DNA from: Streptomyces sp. AJS327
Lineage (GTDB): Bacteria > Actinomycetota > Actinomycetes > Streptomycetales > Streptomycetaceae
Length of the DNA stretch: 64,000 nucleotides
Reading direction: 5' to 3'
Assembly: GCF_013450295.1 (NCBI RefSeq)
Contig: NZ_SKBR01000004.1
Location: 124,001-188,000, forward strand
The notes beneath the pieces are model-generated. The model was not told the DNA's origin, did no database searches, and saw only the letters and a list, made by a program, of their open reading frames with translations. Of the stretch, positions 18,118-25,972 are shown in pieces. The position numbers were made by a program, and so were the translations under genes. The first letter of the stretch is position 1, and the number at the start of each line of letters is the position of its first letter.

Positions 18118-18290
18118 TGGATCTTGGGTATCAGCGGCACCTGTCACCCTTCAGCAACTTGAAGAAGCCCTGGGTTGCGGCGGCTTCGGAACATCCGATG
18201 TATCATCTCAGGATCGATGACCGTGCCACCTTCCTCAACCTCGCAGTTGCCCTGACCTGCTATATGAAGCTCGCGAGACCCTCCGCGTGA
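18118..18290 (+). other. Transposase-like 3' scrap
   Basis: Open without a start from about 18122 to TGA at 18288-18290, reading …RHLSPFSNLKKPWVAAAS… and ending LAVALTCYMKLARPSA. It resembles the tail of an IS transposase but is too short to place in a family. Confidence 0.35.
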
Positions 18291-18400
18291 GACGCCCCCT
18301 GAGTCTCGTGGCCAGCCACTCTCCTGCTTGTTCCATGAATCACCGCAGCAGCAGACCCGCCTGGCCTACCCTGAAGGGATCTGAGCTGAGGGGAAGTCAA

Positions 18401-18748
18401 ATGCGCGTGGATATCCGCATCGAGGGTGACGCAGGGGACGACGAGTTGCGCTCGTTGTACCGATGGCTGAGCGCCGACTCACAGGTTCGGCGGCACGGGA
18501 ATATCGATCTCGCCGCACCGCCGCCGCAGTCTGGACACATGGGCGAATTGCTAGATGTGCTAAGCCTGACATTAAGTTCCGGATTCAGCGCAGCGAGCCT
18601 GGCCGTGGCAATCTCGACTTGGCGACGCACTAATCCGATCGCACCGTCGGTAACGGTCGAGCGTCCTGACGGATCCGTGATCACGCTGAGTTCCTCTTCC
18701 CCAGAAGACGAGGCTCGCTTACGGGAGTTCCTCGACGAGCAGGAATAG
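18401..18748 (+). CDS. EACC1-type effector-associated constant component
   Basis: 115 residues with GAGGGGAAG before the ATG. The layout fits the small EACC1 proteins coupled to protease effectors in actinobacterial conflict systems: an RSLYRWLSAD helix, a central hydrophobic helix around TLSSGFSAASLAVAISTW, then VTVERPDGSVITLSSSSPED and a final acidic LREFLDEQE. In those systems it is the constant partner of a variable effector; its biochemical role is not settled. It ends 5 bp before the caspase-like gene, so both are one transcript. Low GC marks it as imported with the transposon. Assignment is by pattern and partnership. Confidence 0.7.
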   Translation: MRVDIRIEGDAGDDELRSLYRWLSADSQVRRHGNIDLAAPPPQSGHMGELLDVLSLTLSSGFSAASLAVAISTWRRTNPIAPSVTVERPDGSVITLSSSSPEDEARLREFLDEQE

Positions 18749-18753
18749 GTGCC

Positions 18754-20304
18754 ATGTCGTCAAACTCTCTACCTGATCCCGAAATATCGCATGCAGTGTT
18801 CATCGGATCAGCTTCCTACAACAATCTTACGCCACTTCCGGGTGTCACAAATAATCTTGATCGCCTGAACACCCTGTTTACCAGTCAGGCTGTCTGGAAC
18901 CTGCCTTCCGAGCATTGCACGGTACTCCATGAACCGACAACCACATTAGAGATCGTAAAAGCAGTACGGCATGCCGCACAAGAAGCCAAGGGTGCCCTAT
19001 TCATCTACTTCGCGGGGCATGGCCTTGTCGATCGGGACACTGGTGAACTCCATCTCGGGATTCCCAGCAGCGAAGTAAGCGATCCACATCTCACTGCACT
19101 GCCCTATGACTGGGTACGACGGGAAGTACTCCGGAGTCCCGCATTTCATCGAATTGTCGTCCTCGACTGCTGCTTCAGCGGTAGAGCTCTCGGAATGATG
19201 TCTGAACACTCCGCGAAATCCGCAATCGACCGTGCGGAGATCGATCGAACCTACCTCATGGCAGCAGCCGCCGAGAACTCGACGGCAATCGCACCTGAAG
19301 GAGACATATACACATCTTTCACGGGGGAGCTGATCCACGCGCTGACGAATGGCGTCGATAACGACTCTCCCCTCGTGGATCTTGACACTCTCCATGCTCT
19401 GATCGAGAACGGCCTCAACGCGAAAGGCTACCCCTCACCCCAGTGTCGTGATCGCAACCAGGCGGGAAGAACACCGTTCGCACGCAACTCCGCCTACACC
19501 GGCAGGAGAAATACTCTTGAACCGGAATCGGCCTCTGGACACACACCGACATCTCGCGACAACAATGAGACGGACTCGCCAGCGAAGGACCTGACGCAAA
19601 GGCTGGGGTGTCTAGATATCGACAACCCCGGCACGAGGAAACTGGAGATCCTGGTCGATGGTGCTTCCGTTGGCGGGATTAGCGCGGGCCGCCAGGCGCG
19701 ATTCCATATCGCCACGGGAAGTCGATCCGTGCGGGCACGAAGTGGAGATAAATACAGCGAATCTCGGCGTGTAGAAATATCCACTCAGAGTCGCGTGCGA
19801 ATTTCTTACGCTTTTGCGGGTGGCGCAAGGATTGAATCCAGCAGTCGCGCCAATTTTGCAGCCGATTCATCAAGCTGGTCGCTCCTGGGCGTTTTCTTGA
19901 TGTTCGCTTTCGTGCCTGTCATCCTTTTGAGTCTAGTTTTCTCGGACGCCTCGACGGCTGAAGGTCCTGTGCACTGGCTCATACTGACGTTCGCATTTTG
20001 GTATGGAGCCGTCTTTTTCATGGGTATACAGCTGCGCTGGCTGTCTGGATTGAATCTGTCCGACACTGGGGTCGCCTGCATCAGATTCAAGCGTAAGGAA
20101 ATCTCATGGCGTGAAGTTGACTGGATCGGCATTCGAGAAGAGGGGCGCGCTGTAGATCTCGTCTTCTGGCCTCACGGGACCTCAAGGAGCAATCCACCTG
20201 AACCGCTTGGCAGACTCGACAACATTGCCAAGAAACATGAATTGGATGAAATTCGAGGAGCGCTGATGTGGTATGCGGGAGATCGATATATCGAGCATCC
20301 GTGA
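18754..20304 (+). CDS. Caspase-like (C14) protease with C-terminal membrane segments
   Basis: 516 residues. The N-terminal ~235 form a caspase/metacaspase domain: strand HAVFIGSASYNN, catalytic His89 in YFAGHG, catalytic Cys140 in LDCCFSG. Both catalytic residues are present, so it should be active. A linker (about 250-285) and a beta-rich domain (about 285-365) follow, then two hydrophobic segments around 374-396 and 408-430, and a C-terminal soluble tail with FKRKEISWREVDWIGI. The tail looks like a PH-like membrane-associated module. With EACC1 it resembles a membrane-bound suicide or defence effector. What activates it is unknown. It lies inside the composite transposon and its lower GC differs from flanking genes. 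Confidence 0.85.
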   Translation: MSSNSLPDPEISHAVFIGSASYNNLTPLPGVTNNLDRLNTLFTSQAVWNLPSEHCTVLHEPTTTLEIVKAVRHAAQEAKGALFIYFAGHGLVDRDTGELHLGIPSSEVSDPHLTALPYDWVRREVLRSPAFHRIVVLDCCFSGRALGMMSEHSAKSAIDRAEIDRTYLMAAAAENSTAIAPEGDIYTSFTGELIHALTNGVDNDSPLVDLDTLHALIENGLNAKGYPSPQCRDRNQAGRTPFARNSAYTGRRNTLEPESASGHTPTSRDNNETDSPAKDLTQRLGCLDIDNPGTRKLEILVDGASVGGISAGRQARFHIATGSRSVRARSGDKYSESRRVEISTQSRVRISYAFAGGARIESSSRANFAADSSSWSLLGVFLMFAFVPVILLSLVFSDASTAEGPVHWLILTFAFWYGAVFFMGIQLRWLSGLNLSDTGVACIRFKRKEISWREVDWIGIREEGRAVDLVFWPHGTSRSNPPEPLGRLDNIAKKHELDEIRGALMWYAGDRYIEHP

Positions 20305-20352
20305 GCTGTTTCCAACCTGACGGGTGGCTGGACGGGCGACCCCGGCAGCGGG

Positions 20353-20592
20353 CAGGGCTTGATCAAGTTCCGTGAACGTCACGGTTGTTGGTGATGCCGA
20401 GAAGTGGGAGGACTCGTTCGGGCTGGTCGCGGATTGCGCGAGTGGTCTTGGCGATGTTGTCGGCTCCGAGGGACCGGAGTACCCCCCGATGGCGAGGTTG
20501 CGCCAGGTGGCCATGGCGCGGGAGCGGTTCCGGTGTGGACGGTGGAGACGTCCTCGGCGAAGGTCACGTCTCGGGAACTTGATCAAGCCCTG
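20353..20592 (-). repeat. ISAs1-derived MITE-like end, right copy (240 bp)
   Basis: Inverted copy of the 16930-17167 element with the same terminal repeats and the same residual transposase codons read on the minus strand. Two extra G in one G-run account for its length. Confidence 0.8.
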
Positions 20593-20601
20593 GGGGTGGT
20601 C
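20593..20601. repeat. 9-bp target site duplication, right copy
   Basis: GGGGTGGTC, exact match to 16921-16929. Confidence 0.8.
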
Positions 20602-21542
20602 CCGAGCAGACGCACTCCTACGCACAACTGGCAAGGCATCTCGTCCGGGTGCAGAAGAAGAGGCGCGGGGATGTCCGGGTGATCCTCGGTTCTGGCTGTG
20701 AGACCGGCAGCGGGGGGAAGTGCACCAGGAGCGAGCGGGCGCAGGCGCGGGAGAACAGCCGGGAGATCCGGAGGATTCTGAAGAACGGCAAGGTCCCGGT
20801 CCGCGTCTGCGGAAAGAGCTGTCTGGTGGGGCGGGACGGAAAACGCGGGAAGATCATGCACGCGAAGTTCTTCCTGATTCAGAAGGGTTCCGACCGCAAG
20901 GTCGTGCAGACGTCCACCAATTTCATGGACAACCAGATGCGGCACGCGCAGGACCTGATCGTCGTGCCGGATCGTGGTCTGTTCCGGTTCTACGAGCAGT
21001 ACTGGAACCGCATGTGGAAGCGCCAGTGGGGTTCCTGGGGCGGTTCTGACGCGCGCCGGAGCCAGTTCGGGAGCGCCAACGGCACCGTCGGTCACGCGTA
21101 TCCACGCGTCGGCCGCGATCCGGTCATCAAGGTGCTCAACCAGGTGAACTGCGCGGGCAAGGGGAGGGTTCGGCTGATCAACAGCGATCCGCTCCTCAGG
21201 GGGAAGGGCGCCTCGAAGCGGAAGTACCTGCTTGTCAGCGTGTTGAACAGGCTGCGCAGGGAGGGGTGTGACGTCCGGGTCATCACCAAGGACCGCGAGC
21301 CCTTCGGCAAGGTGAGGACGCGGAACGGTGTGATCCACAACAAGGTCCTGCTGGTGGACGCGCGGTTCGACGGTCAGCAGCGCAAGCGCCAGCTGGTCTT
21401 CACCGGCTCGCACAACCTCCGGTCCGACGCCACCCGGGGGACCAGTGACGTGATGCTCCGCGTCGAACGCCCCTGGGTCTACCGGCAGTACGTGACCTAC
21501 TTCGACCAGAACCTGTGGAAGAAGCTCGGCCGGAAGAGCTGA
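20602..21542 (+). pseudogene. Phospholipase-D-like protein, 3' fragment
   Basis: Continues the gene broken at 16929. Two PLD-type HxK motifs are kept: IMHAKFFLIQ in the first half and VIHNKVLLVD in the second, the latter followed by FTGSHNLRSD. Two such motifs form one active site in secreted PLD-like enzymes. Without its start and signal peptide this fragment should not give a secreted product, though internal ATG/GTG codons could yield a cytosolic piece. Confidence 0.75.
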
Positions 21543-21644
21543 GGCGGAAGCGCCCCCGGCGGCGCCGGAAGCCCCTCCGTAGCCGCCGGGCCGGCGTGGT
21601 CACCTGTTCATGGTCACCAACTTATGGTCACCTATTCGTGGTTG

Positions 21645-21735
21645 CCAACTCCGGGGCCCCAACTCCGGGGCCCCAACTCCGGGGCCCCAACTCCGGGGCC
21701 CCAACTCCGGGGCCCCAAGCCGGGGTCCCAAGCCG
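21645..21735. repeat. 14-bp tandem repeat array
   Basis: Unit CCAACTCCGGGGCC repeated five times exactly (21645-21714), then diverged copies with CCAAGCCGGGG. No spacers of constant length separate the units, so it is not CRISPR. It lies between the PLD remnant and the YwqG-like gene, in a 400-bp stretch with no gene; slippage-prone. Confidence 0.9.
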
Positions 21736-21941
21736 GGGCCCCAACCCCGGACCCCAAAGCCCGCGTCATCAACGGCCGGATACTCAGGGGTGGTCGCGGC
21801 CGCGTTTCCCCGTCCCGGTCCCGCGGCCGTGGCCCCGGCGCGGTCATCGCTCGCGTCCCCTCACCGTCGCGTTCACCGTTCGTCGTGCGTGTGGAGGGAG
21901 TTGGCCGCGTACCCCCGTTGCGGTTCTCAGCCACGGGGTGC

Positions 21942-22873
21942 TCACCAGTCGCGTTCGCGGAGGAGTAAGCAGGCCACGCGGCAGGTGTCGCACCAGAAGC
22001 AGTACAGGTTGCCGTGGAAGGGCATCTCCCCGAACGGCGTGAGCCCACCCGCCACCGTGACGAGGTACGGCGTGGCGGTCTCGCATCCGGGGCAGCGCGG
22101 ATGGGGTTCGGACTCGGTGATCCAGCCCGGGAGTCCACCCACCTGGTGCTGTGCGAAACCCTGTTGGGCCGTGCTCGACGAGTACGCGGCGGGCGAGGGC
22201 TCCAGTACGAGGGAGCGCTCCCCGGGAAGGACACGGGCGTTGGCCGCCACCGGACGCGTCGGCAGAGCATCAGCCTGTAGCCACGGTCAGTTGACCGGAC
22301 GGTGAGGGTGTGGGCCGACTCGCAGTGGCAGGTGAACCAGAGGAGGACCGGGTCGGTGGTGAGTCCGTGGCCCGGCAGCGCCTCGGCCGAGAGGGTCAGC
22401 AGCGGGGCGGTGGGCGCCTCGCACACGTCGCAGTGCGGAGCCTCGCCGGTGGCTGCGGCGCCCAGTCGGTGCGGGCTGTCGCCTTCCGGCGCTAGGTAGC
22501 CGTGGTGCGCGGGACCGAGGTGGGCTGCCCGCCCGGTGTCGGGCAGTAACCCAGCCTGGTGCACCAGCCGTTCCCACTCGTGGTCGGCCTCGGGTCCGAA
22601 GGGGTCCTCAGGGTCGTAGGGTTCTCCCGGTTCACCGAAGTCGCCGCGCAGCGCAGCGAGTTGGTGTTGGGCGTGTGTGGTCCTGGCGGACGCCGCCGTC
22701 TCCAGGTGAGTGAGGTCGCGGTCATGCTCGGTGGGCGCGCGATAGGACCCGTCGCCGACAGCCGGACGTGCCCCCGTACGGTCGGTGCTCAGCGGGTGCC
22801 GCCCGCCGCGCGGACGGTGTGGGGCGGGTAGCCCGCCGTCGCGAACACGCACCGACCGTCGGCCCAGGGCCAC
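21942..22873 (-). pseudogene. YwqG/DUF1963-like zinc-ribbon protein, frameshifted
   Basis: Two frames together make one recognisable protein. The N-terminal part (from around 22873 down to about 22260) has CDVCEAPTAPLLTLSAEA and WFTCHCESAHTLTV. The frame then shifts and the C-terminal part ends at 21942, with HQVGGLPGWITESEPHPRCP and YCFWCDTCRVACLLLRERDW. The paired Cys-x-x-Cys groups and the QVGG…PW motif suit the YwqG family, of unknown biochemistry. The shift is near 22250-22275; it may be real decay or a base-call error. The true start is uncertain because the first ~60 residues are low complexity. Confidence 0.5.
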
Positions 22874-23188
22874 TTCCGGGTCTTTGGGGTGAATCGGGCT
22901 CTGGTGTGGGGGTGTCGGGGCGGACGGGCGGAGCTTCCGGGGGTCTGATCCCTAGCAAAAAGCCGTCCCCGGGTGAGCCAATAGATATGGTTCGCGCGAT
23001 GAATCCGCAGGTCAGAACGGTTCCATGGGGTCGCGGAAGGTTACTTGGTGGATGGCCTCGCCGTGCGGGCCTGTGCTGTTATTCATTCATCGCGGAGAGG
23101 CCGAAAGGCCCCCACGAAGGAGAGACCGAAAGGCCCCTCCGATCGGGTCGCGAGACCCACCAGTCAACAACCAACGGGGAGAAGAGAA
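22874..23188. other. Upstream region of the precursor gene array
   Basis: No gene. It contains the GAGCCAAT element (separate entry) and, at about 23094-23140, two near-copies of CCGAAAGGCCCC, which may form alternative hairpins in the leader transcript of the first precursor gene. Confidence 0.45.
22962..22990 (+). promoter_or_regulatory. GCCGTCC-CGGGTGAGCCAAT promoter element, copy 1
   Basis: Reads GCCGTCCCCGGGTGAGCCAAT and then ATATGG a few bases on. The same block, one C shorter, is at 28622-28645 before the 58-residue membrane peptide. Its position 200 bp before the first precursor suggests a cluster-specific promoter or operator. Confidence 0.5.
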
Positions 23189-23350
23189 ATGAACAGCACT
23201 GACCAGCTGCTCGCCGGATACGCCGCCTACACGAGCGCGGACGAGTTCGGCGCCTCCGCCGAGGCTCCGGCCGGAGACGTGAACATCACCCTGCTGCCCG
23301 TCAGCGTCCCGCAGCCCACCACTATCGCCTCGAAGTGCTGGGGTTGCTGA
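23189..23350 (+). CDS. Class V lanthipeptide-type precursor 1
   Basis: 53 residues; GGGGAGAAGAGAA precedes the ATG. The leader STDQLLAGYAAYTSADEFG is shared with the next seven genes, but the rest is unique: a hydrophobic core VNITLLPVSVPQPTTIASK ending CWGC. Two Cys in a CxxC end and Thr residues upstream allow thioether rings and a C-terminal AviCys-type group. It lacks the PA-x-TP leader/core junction seen in the others. First gene of the array, 405 bp ahead of precursor 2. Confidence 0.8.
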   Translation: MNSTDQLLAGYAAYTSADEFGASAEAPAGDVNITLLPVSVPQPTTIASKCWGC

Positions 23351-23755
23351 AAGCAGGTTCTGATGCCGCTGAATAATCGGGACCTCCGGATTTCAGTACG
23401 GCTCAATGGATTTCCGGGTCCAGCGAAGCGCACCGCCGGGAACACCACGCACGCACACCGAAACACTGACTGCGCACACGGCGTCGGGAACGGATTCGGA
23501 AACGAGCGGGAACACCACGGCACGGTGGCGCACCACACAGACTTCCGACGGCTGAACGGCCGGTGGCCCGGCCGCACAGCCCGACCGACGCACCCCGCGC
23601 GCCCGTCGCGCCGGATGCCCACCGCGCAGCTCTCGCGCTGAACGACCGGCTTGCCGCGTCGAGTTCACCCGCAAGCGCGCCACGCACCACCGCACTCCGC
23701 ACCACCTGGCTGCACAGCCACCCATCACCACACCTCATCCGTAAGGGAGTTCACC
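23351..23755. other. Gap between precursors 1 and 2, no gene seen
   Basis: About 400 bp with no supported frame. A further promoter in front of precursor 2 is possible but no clear box was found. Confidence 0.4.
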
Positions 23756-23953
23756 ATGAACGCGAACCTGACCGACCAGCTGCTTGCCGGTTACACCGCC
23801 TACACCTCCGCTGAGGACTTCGGGGCGTCGGCTGAGAACGAGGGTCCGGCGGCGACGCCGACCGTGACCACGGTTTCCTCGCCCGAGTGCGTCTCGCTGA
23901 TCACCGGCGCGACGGCCGCGAGCCTGGCGACCACCAAGGGCTGGAGCTGCTGA
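23756..23953 (+). CDS. Class V lanthipeptide-type precursor 2
   Basis: 65 residues with AAGGGAG seven bases before the ATG. Leader TDQLLAGYTAYTSAEDFG, junction PAATPT, then a Thr/Ser-rich core with one internal Cys (SPECVSL) and the C-terminal TTKGWSC. The end TTKxxxC is shared with precursors 3, 4 and 8, and a C-terminal Cys is what a LanD-type decarboxylase needs for AviCys/AviMeCys. The encoded protein is identical to precursor 3. Confidence 0.88.
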   Translation: MNANLTDQLLAGYTAYTSAEDFGASAENEGPAATPTVTTVSSPECVSLITGATAASLATTKGWSC

Positions 23954-24188
23954 CCGCCGTATCCACGGCTCAGTACCACCCACGCACCACCGCACCATCC
24001 GGCGCGACGACACCGGAGCAACTCCGTTCCCGCGCCGCGTAGTTCAGTCGCGTCCTCCGGGTGCGTTCCCTCGCACCCGGACGCGCTGACCATCCGAGGG
24101 CCGCCCCAGTGGGCCGGTCACCGGACACCTCCGGCGCGACCCGCGCCGCCGCATCCTTCATCGCACGTCATCCGTAAGGGAGTTCACC

Positions 24189-24386
24189 ATGAACGCGAAC
24201 CTGACCGACCAGCTGCTCGCCGGTTACACCGCCTACACCTCCGCTGAGGACTTCGGGGCGTCGGCTGAGAACGAGGGTCCGGCGGCGACGCCGACCGTGA
24301 CCACGGTTTCCTCGCCCGAGTGCGTCTCGCTGATCACCGGCGCGACGGCCGCGAGCCTGGCGACCACCAAGGGCTGGAGCTGCTGA
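24189..24386 (+). CDS. Class V lanthipeptide-type precursor 3 (identical to precursor 2)
   Basis: Same 65-residue product as precursor 2; the coding sequences differ by one silent T/C change in the leader. The match runs from about 15 bp before the start to about 40 bp past the stop. The repeat period is 433 bp, which points to a recent tandem duplication or gene conversion that would double the dose of this peptide. Confidence 0.88.
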   Translation: MNANLTDQLLAGYTAYTSAEDFGASAENEGPAATPTVTTVSSPECVSLITGATAASLATTKGWSC

Positions 24387-24510
24387 CCGCCGTATCCACG
24401 GCTTCAGCACCACCCACGCACCACCGCGGTACCGCGGCACGCGGTACTGAGAACGTCCGACATCCCGCGTCGTGACGGCGCGATCACCCACACCCACAAG
24501 GGAGTTCATC

Positions 24511-24714
24511 ATGAACGAGACCATGACCGACCAGCTGCTCGCCGGTTACACCGCCTACACCTCGGCCGAGGACTTCGGCAGCGTCTCCTCCGAGGCGCCG
24601 GGTATCACCCCGTCGGTCCTCAGCGCCATCGCCGCCTCGACCGCCGCCTGCGGCGCGCTCATCTCCGGCGTCTCCGGTGCCTCCGTGGCCACCACCAAGA
24701 ACAGCGGCTGCTGA
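24511..24714 (+). CDS. Class V lanthipeptide-type precursor 4
   Basis: 67 residues; AAGGGAG upstream. Leader TMTDQLLAGYTAYTSAEDFG, junction PGITPS, then an Ala/Ser/Thr-rich hydrophobic core with internal Cys47 and C-terminal TTKNSGC. Seven or more Ser/Thr in the core could be dehydrated. The coding sequence is repeated without change as precursor 8, about 1 kb downstream. Confidence 0.88.
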   Translation: MNETMTDQLLAGYTAYTSAEDFGSVSSEAPGITPSVLSAIAASTAACGALISGVSGASVATTKNSGC

Positions 24715-24766
24715 CACCAGAAGTCACGCCCGCTCGTCCACCACGAGCGTCACAGGGAGGTTGAGC

Positions 24767-24925
24767 ATGCTGGACAGCACGACGGATCAGCTGCTCGCGG
24801 GTTACGCCGCGTACACCTCGGCCGAGGAGTTCGGCCCGAGCGTGGAGGGCGGCCAGATCGCCGTCACCCCGGGGGTCATCGTGATCACCACCGTGGGTGT
24901 GCCCTACGAGGTCACCCGGCGCTGA
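24767..24925 (+). CDS. Cys-free precursor-like peptide 5
   Basis: 52 residues; CAGGGAGGTT precedes the ATG. It has the full leader TTDQLLAGYAAYTSAEEFG and the junction IAVTPG, but the remainder VIVITTVGVPYEVTRR has no Cys, so neither lanthionine nor AviCys can form. The C-terminus EVTRR is shared with peptide 6. It may be a dehydrated linear product, a helper or decoy for the enzymes, or a degenerated copy. Confidence 0.8.
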   Translation: MLDSTTDQLLAGYAAYTSAEEFGPSVEGGQIAVTPGVIVITTVGVPYEVTRR

Positions 24926-25030
24926 GCGAACCACCCGGACCACCTGAACCACTCGAACCACCGGAACGGGCCCCTCACTCGTACCTCCGCACCACCCGGT
25001 GCGGGTACCTGGCAGACCCGAGGAGATGAG

Positions 25031-25183
25031 ATGAACGAGAGCACGACGGACCAGCTGATCGCCGGCTACACCGCCTACACCTCGGCCGAGGAGTTCGGGC
25101 CGACAGCGGAGGGCGACTCGCCCGCCGCGACCCCGATCATCGTGATCAGCGCGATCTCGGTCTACGAGGTCACCCGGCGCTGA
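25031..25183 (+). CDS. Cys-free precursor-like peptide 6
   Basis: 50 residues, starting at 25031 after GAGGAGATGAG. Leader STTDQLIAGYTAYTSAEEFG, junction PAATPI, then IVISAISVYEVTRR. Like peptide 5 it lacks Cys and ends in EVTRR, which argues the pair is selected rather than random decay. It is only 105 bp after peptide 5. Confidence 0.78.
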   Translation: MNESTTDQLIAGYTAYTSAEEFGPTAEGDSPAATPIIVISAISVYEVTRR

Positions 25184-25271
25184 ACGCACCAGCCGCAACA
25201 CCAGCACCACACACCCCCGAAGTACCGCGAGGCCATTCGAGTAAACCCAACACACAGAAGGAGTCAGTGAG

Positions 25272-25436
25272 ATGAACGAGAACATGACCGACCAGCTGAT
25301 CGCCGGCTACACCGCCTACACCTCCGCCGAGGAGTTCGGCCCGGTCGCCGAGGGCGAGCAGCCCGCCATCACCCCCTCGACCGCCACCGTCACCGTCGGC
25401 ATCGGCATCTGGGTCACCAAGGAGAAGAGCTGCTGA
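25272..25436 (+). CDS. Class V lanthipeptide-type precursor 7
   Basis: 54 residues; AGAAGGAG lies 12 bases before the ATG. Leader NMTDQLIAGYTAYTSAEEFG, junction PAITPS, then TATVTVGIGIWVTKEKSC. The single Cys is the last residue, which allows one C-terminal AviCys-type ring with an upstream Thr/Ser. The leader is closest to peptides 5 and 6 (LIAGY, EEFGP) while the end is of the Cys type. Confidence 0.85.
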   Translation: MNENMTDQLIAGYTAYTSAEEFGPVAEGEQPAITPSTATVTVGIGIWVTKEKSC

Positions 25437-25568
25437 CCAGCCGTCAGCACTCCGGCCCACCAGTGGGCCACCGCTCAACCCCGGTCATCCGCCACCGGTG
25501 GACGGCCAGCGACACCACACACGATGTGGCGTGAACGCCACATCACCACGCACTCAAGGGAGTTCACC

Positions 25569-25772
25569 ATGAACGAGACCATGACCGACCAGCTGCTCGC
25601 CGGTTACACCGCCTACACCTCGGCCGAGGACTTCGGCAGCGTCTCCTCCGAGGCGCCGGGTATCACCCCGTCGGTCCTCAGCGCCATCGCCGCCTCGACC
25701 GCCGCCTGCGGCGCGCTCATCTCCGGCGTCTCCGGTGCCTCCGTGGCCACCACCAAGAACAGCGGCTGCTGA
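25569..25772 (+). CDS. Class V lanthipeptide-type precursor 8 (identical to precursor 4)
   Basis: 67 residues; same coding sequence as precursor 4, with upstream bases differing by one (ACCATG against ATCATG) and the downstream flank different. The identity is therefore confined to the gene and its ribosome site, more like gene conversion or a targeted duplication than a long repeat. Last of the eight; a strong stem-loop follows at 25925. Confidence 0.88.
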   Translation: MNETMTDQLLAGYTAYTSAEDFGSVSSEAPGITPSVLSAIAASTAACGALISGVSGASVATTKNSGC

Positions 25773-25924
25773 CACCGGAGAAGCGGCACCACGGCTGACC
25801 CGAAGCACCGCTCACACCGTGAGCGATCGGGCGACAGCCGGGCCGGTCCCCGAAAGGACCGGCGACCAGAGCACGACCCGCGCGTAGGCGCAGGCACCAC
25901 AAGCGAATACCGCGCACGATAAGT

Positions 25925-25972
25925 ACTGCACCGTGGGGTCCCCTTCAGCTGATGGGGACCCCGCAGTGCTTT
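25925..25972 (+). terminator. Terminator of the precursor array
   Basis: GGGGTCCCC / GGGGACCCC stem with a ten-base loop, extended by TGCAC/CAGTGC-like pairing, about 150 bp after the last precursor gene. Confidence 0.7.

Larger units (their letters stand above)
16930..20592. mobile_element. Composite ISAs1-derived transposon carrying EACC1-caspase cargo
   Basis: 3663 bp. The outer ends are the perfect inverted repeat CAGGGCTTGATCAAGTTCC / GGAACTTGATCAAGCCCTG, flanked by the direct repeat GGGGTGGTC. Each end is a ~240-bp deletion element and the two lie in opposite orientation. Between them are a 5'-truncated ISAs1 transposase, a transposase-like scrap and the EACC1 and caspase-like genes. 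Removing the unit plus one target copy restores the reading frame of the split PLD gene, so the entire block most simply arrived in one event. Cargo base composition is visibly lower in GC than the host DNA. Confidence 0.75.

Noticed and set aside
21645..21735. CRISPR array
   Set aside because: Units abut directly, with no spacers and no cas genes.
23189..25772. Simple tandem repeat rather than genes
   Set aside because: Each repeat has its own start, ribosome site, stop and a variable core; the conservation follows codons.
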